From assembly GCF_004322395.1 (NCBI RefSeq), contig NZ_SCTW01000110.1:1-64000 (forward strand): a stretch of DNA of 64,000 nt. Reading direction: 5' to 3'. Source of the stretch: Methylobacter sp. Its GTDB lineage: Bacteria > Pseudomonadota > Gammaproteobacteria > Methylococcales > Methylomonadaceae. The position numbers were made by a program, and so were the translations under genes. Positions 58,118 to 64,000 of this stretch are shown here, one piece after another (position 1 is the first letter of the stretch; every line of letters starts with the position of its first letter). The notes beneath the pieces were generated by a model that made no database searches, was not told the origin of the DNA, and saw only the letters and a program-made list of their open reading frames with translations.

Positions 58118-58384
58118 TTAATCATCCATCAAGTCATTCAGATGATCGTGTGCTGAGTCCATTTGTGCTGTAGCAATTGCATTAACAGTTTGCTCCGGCA
58201 GTTCGCTAAGATGGTATGCGTGCCGTGATTGGGCTTTGAGTGATAAATATTCTTTAAAATCATGTTCGGAAACGAAATAGCCGCTGGTTCGTCCATGACT
58301 TGTAATCGCTATGGCTTCCCGTTGAACCTGCTCTTTGTATTGGCCGAAATTTTTGACAAATTTCGTTGCTGGAACTTCTTGCAT
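58118..58384 (-). CDS. Phd/YefM-family antitoxin
   Basis: 88 residues from ATG 58384 (GAGGTG 6 nt upstream). N-terminal DNA-binding fold VPATKFVKNFGQYKEQVQRE followed by AIAITSHGRTSGYFVSEHDF, and a C-terminal toxin-binding tail. It precedes the truncated PemK/MazF-like toxin gene and a palindromic operator covers its promoter, so it appears functional and self-regulated although the toxin is broken. Confidence 0.82.
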   Translation of the reverse strand: MQEVPATKFVKNFGQYKEQVQREAIAITSHGRTSGYFVSEHDFKEYLSLKAQSRHAYHLSELPEQTVNAIATAQMDSAHDHLNDLMDD

Positions 58385-58410
58385 GACGCACCTCAACTGC
58401 ACAAAATACG

Positions 58411-58439
58411 CATATTACGGAAAATACGTAATATGTCAA
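58411..58439 (-). promoter_or_regulatory. promoter with overlapping palindromic operator
   Basis: CATATTAC (58411-58418) and GTAATATG (58428-58435) are perfect inverted arms. The promoter hexamers TTGACA (58434-58439) and TAATAT (58412-58417), 16 bp apart, overlap them. This is the usual design for autorepressed toxin-antitoxin operons. Confidence 0.65.
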
Positions 58440-58573
58440 TGATTCACGAAAACCGAAACACGGTGCATTATGCCTGCATGGATAGCAGTCATTTCTCTGT
58501 ATTCTCCTCATCCCTGTAAGAAGTGCAGGAGATACAAAAATATTCATAGATTTTGCTGCGTTTCTTTAGACAA

Positions 58574-58611
58574 TAAAAAACCCGCTAAGCCTTTCGGCTT
58601 GCGGGTTTCTA
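58574..58611 (-). terminator. rho-independent terminator of ssrA
   Basis: On the minus strand AAACCCGCAAGCC-GAAA-GGCTTAGCGGGTTTTTT, with one bulge. It lies about 16 nt beyond the tmRNA 3' end. Confidence 0.88.
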
Positions 58612-58626
58612 TTTGATTTTGTAACT

Positions 58627-59018
58627 TGGTGGAGGCGGCGGGAATTGAACCCGCGTCCGCAAGTACTCCGCCACAAGGTCTACATGCTTATCCCGCACTT
58701 TTGATTTAACCAGTGACTACCCGTCGGGCCAAGAAAATCACCAGCGATTCCGTAGAGTTTTAGCGCATCCACACCGGACAGATTTCAGCGCGATCTTATG
58801 TAGATGACCTCTGAGCGCCTCTCATACCTAAAAGGTACTAAAAACTCCACCCGCATAAGCACAGATGGTCAGAGGAATGGTGCTGTTTTTAAGCAGCTAT
58901 AGCCATTGAGTAGTTTTCGTCATTTGCGAATACTTTAGTTTCAGTAGATTTTACGAGGTGTACTGTCCTCGGCATGCACTTAAGGTTTCGCTACCCACGT
59001 CGAAGCCATGTCGCCCCC
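58627..59018 (-). ncRNA. ssrA: transfer-messenger RNA
   Basis: 5' end GGGGGCGACATGGCTTCGAC, 3' end GGTTCAATTCCCGCCGCC then TCCACCA, the tRNA-like T-arm and acceptor stem. The resume codon and tag frame at 58889-58927 read ANDENYSMAIAA-stop, a tag longer than the common ANDENYALAA. It rescues stalled ribosomes with SmpB. A good promoter precedes it. The 3' end is a known type of integration target, and an accessory region with an integrase lies on that side. Confidence 0.96.
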
Positions 59019-59029
59019 TTAATGTACAT

Positions 59030-59058
59030 ATTATATGAATTGGCTAAAAATTGTACAA
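59030..59058 (-). promoter_or_regulatory. sigma-70 promoter of ssrA
   Basis: TTGTAC (59053-59058), 17-bp spacer, TATAAT (59030-59035). The first tmRNA base (59018) is 11-12 nt downstream, which fits a short processed leader. Confidence 0.7.
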
Positions 59059-59214
59059 TTATTTTTTTAGGCTAGTATTCATGGGGCTTTTAGGGTGATT
59101 ACAGACGGCTTTACCGCTCGCCCTGAGCCCCTGTCGAAGGGGAACGAACGGTAAAGCCTTAATTTGGTGTTTACACATCAAATCCATTTTTAAATGCTCC
59201 TCTCCCTAACCTTC

Positions 59215-59367
59215 AATGCTGTTGACTTAAGCTGTACAAAGCCCTCTCCAGAGGGAGAGGGTTGGGTGAGGGGAAAGCAAAATAAGGAAAAAAGCTTATT
59301 TTATCCCCCTCATCCCAACCTTCTCCCTCAAGGGAGAAGGGGCCCGCACGCTTAAGTCAACAGCATT
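59215..59367 (+). repeat. MITE-like element, copy C (153 bp)
   Basis: Same 18-bp ends and internal hairpins as copies A and B, same orientation as A. Direct repeats CCTAACCTTC flank it (59205-59214 and 59372-59381), consistent with a target duplication of about 10 bp. Confidence 0.86.
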
Positions 59368-59412
59368 GATTCCTAACCTTCTCCAACAGGAGAGGGGATA
59401 ACAGCGCCTGCT

Positions 59413-61029
59413 TTAATCAATCAGCATCCGAGCCAATGGACTGTTACTGTCGATTGACGGTTGTCGTTCAGCAGCACCGCAAAGCTCAATAATTCCATCT
59501 AGCTGCTTGATCTGCTCTGCGTGCTGTTTGCCGATATTTTCTATCGTCATCTGCACTTCCGCATCAATCATGTTAATTGCACTGTTTAATCCCTTGTTTA
59601 ATCCTCTTAAAGCGCTTTTTTCCAACGAAGGCTTTAATTTCTTCAATATAAAAAAAGGCGTCAGCCATGTGATGGCGATTAACAGGCTGCTATGTATCGC
59701 AAAATCCACGCCCAAATATTCTACTTCGGTCATATTGCTGGTGTAATAACCGATAAAAACCTGATAGCCAACCCAGCAAATGGCTGCAAGCGGCAGGATT
59801 ATTTCGCATAAGCGCATAAACTTCAAAAAACCGCGATGTAATGCATTGCCGGGATTCGCTAATGCTTGTCTGGCGGCCAGTTCGCTTTGTGCCTGGACGA
59901 TTTTGGGGGCTTTATCACGTAGCGCGGATAGCTCTGTTTTAAGCGGGTTGACCGGAACGCCAAGTTGGTCGGCATTGATGACGAATTCATCCAGCGCATC
60001 GCTAAAACGGGCTTCGGCCCAATCATCCCATAAATTTAATTTAACGCCGGTTGCTGAATATTTAGCAGTCGCCGGATTACCCATTAAATCGGCCGCGTGA
60101 TCGGCATAGTGCCTTGCCAACTGCTGTATAGGCCAGGCAAACCCCTGTTGCAGTACATAGCTTGTTCTCTGCCATTGGTCTTGCCACAGTGTCGGCAATC
60201 GTTGAAAAGTCGATGCAGAACCCAGCGATTGTCTAGCATTTTGCAGGTTTTGCTTTAACTCGTCTCTTTTAAGCTGGGAACTTCTTTGTTCCAATTGTGC
60301 AACGATATGCTCTGTTGCCAGCGAACTGATAGTTGACTCCAATGCGGCAAATTCATCGCTTTGCAAACTTTCGCCGCACACGGTTTTGAATATGACCGGA
60401 TCGGCAAAACCGGCTTTATGCAGTTGCTTTTTAAAATCTTCATACTGCTCGGTCTGGCCTCTGTCCCACTGATTCAAGACAAACAGCCAAGCATGCCTGC
60501 CGCCTTCTGAAAGCAGCAAACGCCAAGCTTTTTCATCCCGGTAGCGTTCGGGGCTGACCACATAAATCAGCACATCGATATGCGGCAGCCATTCCAACAC
60601 CTGATGCTTGTTGCTTTGCTCGGTACTGTCGAAATCGGGCATGTCGATCCATATGACGCTTTTTCTGGACTCGTTATCATGCTCGGCGATTTTGATTTGC
60701 GCCAGCGGCAGTTGTTCGGGCAGATGTTTTATCGAGACGCTATGGTGATGATATAGCGTGACTTCCCGCGAAGTGGGGCGCTCGACTCCGGCTCTGGCGA
60801 TGGCCTTGCCTGCCAAGCGGTTGAGCAAGGAACTCTTGCCCACTCCGGTGCCGCCCATGAAGGCCACGATCAGCGGTCTGGAACCATCGTGGTTAAACAA
60901 GGTATCGGGCGCCCTGGTATCGACATCGCTTAACTGCTGAGCGGCGTCTGCATTAATCCAGCCGGCTGCAGCAGCCTGCTTTGCCCAGTGTTTTGTCTTT
61001 TCTACCAAACTAGAGTAATCGTAAGCCAT
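59413..61029 (-). CDS. dynamin-like / 50S-type GTPase, second of a tandem pair
   Basis: 538 residues from ATG 61029. N-terminal GTPase domain: G1 FMGGTGVGKSSLLNRLAG (about 60-77), switch region ERPTSREVTLYHHH, G3 WIDMPDFDSTE and G4 LNQWDRG. Long helical middle, then hydrophobic segments near the C-terminus (IILPLAAICWVGYQVFIGYY; SLLIAITWLTPFFILKKL). This domain order suggests a membrane-remodelling GTPase. Its start overlaps the end of the preceding GTPase gene by 20 nt, so the two are coupled. Confidence 0.75.
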   Translation of the reverse strand: MAYDYSSLVEKTKHWAKQAAAAGWINADAAQQLSDVDTRAPDTLFNHDGSRPLIVAFMGGTGVGKSSLLNRLAGKAIARAGVERPTSREVTLYHHHSVSIKHLPEQLPLAQIKIAEHDNESRKSVIWIDMPDFDSTEQSNKHQVLEWLPHIDVLIYVVSPERYRDEKAWRLLLSEGGRHAWLFVLNQWDRGQTEQYEDFKKQLHKAGFADPVIFKTVCGESLQSDEFAALESTISSLATEHIVAQLEQRSSQLKRDELKQNLQNARQSLGSASTFQRLPTLWQDQWQRTSYVLQQGFAWPIQQLARHYADHAADLMGNPATAKYSATGVKLNLWDDWAEARFSDALDEFVINADQLGVPVNPLKTELSALRDKAPKIVQAQSELAARQALANPGNALHRGFLKFMRLCEIILPLAAICWVGYQVFIGYYTSNMTEVEYLGVDFAIHSSLLIAITWLTPFFILKKLKPSLEKSALRGLNKGLNSAINMIDAEVQMTIENIGKQHAEQIKQLDGIIELCGAAERQPSIDSNSPLARMLID

Positions 61030-62749
61030 TGCGTTTTTCCGTGAGTTGAAGCTCTGCCGCATGCAGCTGGTCAGGGGATATATTAAAATGAGTCGCCATC
61101 GACAATTGCTCAGGCAACTGCACTAATTTTTTGCGCAAATTCTCGATAAATAATGCCTGTTTTACGGCATTGAATTGTTTTTGTTTTAACTCGGCTTCCA
61201 CTTTCTGCATATAGCCGCCTACTGCACTTTCAGCCAATAACGAAGTCACTGTCAGCATCGCCGGGGCAATGACCAAGTCATGCAGACCTATGCCGCCCAT
61301 ATAAAAGGTGATTGCAATAACGGTAGCATCGGCAGTCGCCCTGGTTGCTCGCAAGCTGTTTAACACCATCGGCTGTTCTTGCAGCTTGTAATGTAAACGA
61401 TGCGCGGCGCTTTCCACATCTTGCTGAAAAGACAGATGATATTTTTTTGCCGCTTGGGAAAAATCCTGTAACACGTCCTGCCGCTGATTGCGCAACATAG
61501 TATTTATCTGCCGCCACCACTGGCCCTGTTGGTTTTGATCGGCTTTATCCAGCAATCTGTCTGCCAATTGGATCAGCGCATGTTCGGCTATTTGATTTAA
61601 CAAGGCTATTTCGTAGCTGCTGTCCGGAATATGTAAGCCTTTACGCCCCAGTTTCATGACTTGCCTGACCGGCCAGGTCAAGACCTTACGCGTACCGGCC
61701 AGAATGCGGGCTAATCCGGGAACTTCCAGTAAGTTCAGCAATTCCGCGATAGCAAGCTGAAAAGTTTCATAGTGGTGCGGATGATTCAGGTAATCGCGCT
61801 GATAGCTGTCCATCGCCTGCTTGATCATAACATCGATTAATTCGTGCCAATCGTTTAAGGCCTGATGCTCGGCAAAAACCGGTTCCAGCCAGGTTTGCCA
61901 GTGTCTTTTCAATAACTCCTGTTCAAAGCGCGCATGTTTTTCTAAACGCACTTTTTTTGCCAATTGGTTAAGCAACTGTTGCTTGGACTCAGGCCATACA
62001 GGCAACCCTCCCGGCTTCTGGTAATATAGCGAAACGACTTCCGGGAATTCATCGGTTCTGGCTTGCCGCCATTTTTCTTTTAATGAATTAATAATGACCG
62101 ATTCGGAACCTTCAACCAGTTTATTCAGGCAAATAATCGTCGGCTGGTGCAGCTCTTCAAGGGCCACCATGATGTCCCAGACCGATTGATCGGCATATTT
62201 TTCCTTGCTGACTACCAGAATAACCATATCCGCCAACGCAACCGCCCTGATCACGCCTTCCCGATACGTAGCTGAGTCTATCGAATCGAAATCCGGCGTG
62301 TCCCATAACACGCCTCGTGGCAAAAGTTCCGAATTGGTGGTGTTTTCGGTCAGCGAATAGCAATCGTACCTGTCTTTGCTTAGCTGTGTTTGTTGCAACT
62401 GTTGAAAGCGTCCGAAATAACGTTGCAGCCCGTTGCAATCGGCAATGCTGACGCCATTGCAAAAACCTTGAGGATGAATGGTATAACCTGCTAAAGGGCT
62501 GATTCCGGCAACACTGCTTTTTAACAGCACGTTAGCGAGCGAACTTTTTCCGGCCTGAGTCGGACCCACTACAGCTACGTGTAGCAACGGTTCCGGCGAC
62601 GCGTCAATCAACTGGCCCTTACGTATAAAAGCTTCGGCCAAAATCAGCTGATCGATTCGCTGTTGATAGTTTGCTTTGACGGTCTCATTGCCCAGTTGAG
62701 CTAGAACCGCTTGATAACGTTGTTTTAATAATTGGATAAATTCCAGCAT
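61010..62749 (-). CDS. dynamin-like / 50S-type GTPase, first of a tandem pair
   Basis: 579 residues. G1 VVGPTQAGKSSLANVLLKSS (about 58-77), G3 LWDTPDFDSIDS and G4 CLNKLV. The helical middle contains a basic segment (AGTRKVLTWPVRQVMKLGRK), and a hydrophobic stretch follows late (VIAITFYMGGIGLHDLVIAP). Similar in plan to the GTPase encoded downstream, but with a weak G4 motif, so the two may form a hetero-oligomer. No family-level function is known to me. Confidence 0.75.
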   Translation of the reverse strand: MLEFIQLLKQRYQAVLAQLGNETVKANYQQRIDQLILAEAFIRKGQLIDASPEPLLHVAVVGPTQAGKSSLANVLLKSSVAGISPLAGYTIHPQGFCNGVSIADCNGLQRYFGRFQQLQQTQLSKDRYDCYSLTENTTNSELLPRGVLWDTPDFDSIDSATYREGVIRAVALADMVILVVSKEKYADQSVWDIMVALEELHQPTIICLNKLVEGSESVIINSLKEKWRQARTDEFPEVVSLYYQKPGGLPVWPESKQQLLNQLAKKVRLEKHARFEQELLKRHWQTWLEPVFAEHQALNDWHELIDVMIKQAMDSYQRDYLNHPHHYETFQLAIAELLNLLEVPGLARILAGTRKVLTWPVRQVMKLGRKGLHIPDSSYEIALLNQIAEHALIQLADRLLDKADQNQQGQWWRQINTMLRNQRQDVLQDFSQAAKKYHLSFQQDVESAAHRLHYKLQEQPMVLNSLRATRATADATVIAITFYMGGIGLHDLVIAPAMLTVTSLLAESAVGGYMQKVEAELKQKQFNAVKQALFIENLRKKLVQLPEQLSMATHFNISPDQLHAAELQLTEKRNGLRLL

Positions 62750-62878
62750 AAAAAGCCAGCTCAGGGTTATAATAGCCGATCATTTTACTTCGTTTGGCGA
62801 TCTAGCGTTATATAATAACTATCGCAAACTGTGTAAATAGCATGACATGCGTCCGTACTTAAACTCGAGGTTATCTTT

Positions 62879-63304
62879 ATGAAGAAATTACCCATTCTTC
62901 TGCTCATTCTCTGCTGTGTATCATTAGTTGCGTGCAGTAAAGGGCAACAAATCAACGGTCATAATACCCGTACCGCCTATAGATCAGTAAAAGCGTTAAA
63001 AGAACGCTTACCTCCCGATGCCCGCATTGAGTTTGAAGTCTCTTTCTGGACGCTTCGGGATTCCATTAAAAACGACAAAGAGTTTCTTGACACTGTCGAT
63101 GGTAAAAAACCTGAAGAAATTATCGTACTGGGCAAAGAACTTTATCAACAACGAAAAAATGCCGGCTTTGCAGGCTATGACAAATATACAAGCTGGGATG
63201 ACATGATCGCTAAATTCGGCAAGGAAAGAATCGATCAGGATAACCGCAAAGGCAATAAAGAATCCCCTCAAGACAAAGCCAACGACGTTTTGTACAAGCT
63301 CTAA
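62879..63304 (+). CDS. small lipoprotein (DUF6694-like)
   Basis: 141 residues. Lipoprotein signal peptide with lipobox SLVAC (Cys19). The mature part is helical and charged (RSVKALKERLPPDARIEFEV; FWTLRDSIKNDKEFLDTVDG). It resembles small DUF6694-type lipoproteins of unknown role. Divergent from the GTPase pair and convergent with the DUF2959 gene. Confidence 0.75.
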   Translation: MKKLPILLLILCCVSLVACSKGQQINGHNTRTAYRSVKALKERLPPDARIEFEVSFWTLRDSIKNDKEFLDTVDGKKPEEIIVLGKELYQQRKNAGFAGYDKYTSWDDMIAKFGKERIDQDNRKGNKESPQDKANDVLYKL

Positions 63305-63309
63305 CAATA

Positions 63310-64000
63310 TCATCGGCTGGGCAAGGCTTTTTGTTCGGTTAAAACCGCAACAAATTGACTTGCCTCAGCTATCGTTTGCTCCATCGCATGAATAAGCTGG
63401 GAAATATCAATACCTATTTCAATAAATTCATGCCTTAATGCCGCGATAGCCTGAGCATTAAGGTTGTGTTTAAGATATAACACCTGATCTTTAAATGCCG
63501 CCAATACCGGCTGGATCTTATCTTCGGCTCTTTGCATAGATCTTATAAGCCGAACATAATTTTGTCTGGCTATTTTGAGCTGCTGCTTGCTGTGGGCTCG
63601 CAGATTACGATTAGTGTATTCGCTGAGTTCGTTTTCCCATTCTACAAACAGCGCCTCGCTGACCTGTTCAATCGACCTGATTCTGTCGCTTACCGCATCG
63701 GATTTAGCACAGCAAAACTGATACTGCCTGTTGAGCAGATTATATTTATGATCCAGTGCTGTTTCATTGACGCAGACTAAAGTCTTAAAACGCTCCAGCG
63801 CATCCTCAAACTCGCTTCTGGTCTCCTGCAAGCCTACGCAAGCCTGCTCAACATGAGAAACGACTATGTCGCGCTTATGTTCACCAATGGATTCTCTAGC
63901 GCTGTAATAAACGGTGCGGATTTTTTTTGAGAGAAAACTACTGATTAAATTTAACGATTTTTTTGCCAAATCGTTCGATGGCGGCTTGTTATGATCGGCC
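63310..64000 (-). CDS. DUF2959 family coiled-coil protein (5' end may lie outside the window)
   Basis: The family match runs KIRTVYYSARESIGEHKRDI ... LAAFKDQVLYLKHNLNAQAI, typical of DUF2959, a predicted helical, probably exported protein of unknown function. The only internal start near the window edge is TTG 63969 (LAKKSLNLISSF). The frame stays open to position 64000 (ADHNKPPSND), so the true start may be further right and the gene is listed as partial. The end is 6 nt from the convergent lipoprotein gene. Confidence 0.8.
   Translation of the reverse strand, partial: ADHNKPPSNDLAKKSLNLISSFLSKKIRTVYYSARESIGEHKRDIVVSHVEQACVGLQETRSEFEDALERFKTLVCVNETALDHKYNLLNRQYQFCCAKSDAVSDRIRSIEQVSEALFVEWENELSEYTNRNLRAHSKQQLKIARQNYVRLIRSMQRAEDKIQPVLAAFKDQVLYLKHNLNAQAIAALRHEFIEIGIDISQLIHAMEQTIAEASQFVAVLTEQKALPSR

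Overview
The window looks like a chromosomal segment of a gammaproteobacterium, most likely a type I methanotroph (Methylococcales; Methylobacter/Methylomonas-like). This is inference from an Na+-NQR operon, a stand-alone MfnE-type amino-acid kinase of the tetrahydromethanopterin/methanofuran pathway, two glnK-amtB units, a gammaproteobacterial tmRNA, and a background peppered with small palindromic repeats. No 16S rRNA or methane monooxygenase gene is present to confirm this.

Layout. 0-3.7 kb: nqrABCD (minus strand, nqrD cut by the window edge). 4.2-13.3 kb: signalling block with a CheB-CheR-PAS fusion, a PAS-PAS-GGDEF-EAL protein and a large PAS/HAMP chemoreceptor, separated by mobile repeat elements. 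13.6-18.9 kb: ssb, a YajR-type MFS transporter, a small membrane protein and uvrA. 18.9-22.9 kb: a small accessory island (D12-class adenine methylase, ParB-like protein, HicAB, repeat debris) lying between the intact uvrA 3' end and a second, diverged copy of the uvrA 3' end. 23-28 kb: housekeeping genes (fetAB-like exporter, BASS symporter, AAK kinase, flavin reductase, cold-shock protein). 28.6-35.5 kb: nitrogen block with glnA divergent from an outer-membrane porin, glnK1-amtB1 and glnK2-amtB2; a near-consensus sigma-54 promoter precedes the porin. 35.6-39.7 kb: DUF748 protein with an in-frame repeat insertion, a membrane-anchored HExxH protein and a BFD-type [2Fe-2S] protein. 39.9-49.4 kb: a class I cyclic-di-GMP riboswitch with a terminator and a tiny ORF, then sugar/envelope genes (GH63-like glucosidase, phosphohexomutase, GT39 transferase, asparagine synthase).

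50.4-58.6 kb is a second accessory region: a P4-like integrase, an RNase D/WRN-like exonuclease, three toxin-antitoxin pairs (two with visibly damaged toxins), and unknown AT-rich membrane proteins. Five same-orientation copies of a ~105-bp two-hairpin repeat are interspersed, several sitting at the 3' ends of minus-strand genes in a cassette-like pattern. The region abuts ssrA (tmRNA). 59-64 kb: a mobile repeat element, a tandem pair of dynamin-like GTPases, a lipoprotein and a DUF2959 coiled-coil protein running to the window edge.

The strongest candidates for something not yet described are the ~105-bp repeat/gene cassette arrangement, the methylase + ParB-like module inserted at uvrA, and a 153-bp MITE-like family (three copies, two with direct-repeat flanks). 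The c-di-GMP riboswitch upstream of a 36-codon ORF and the sigma-54-driven porin-glnK-amtB unit are the best regulatory observations.
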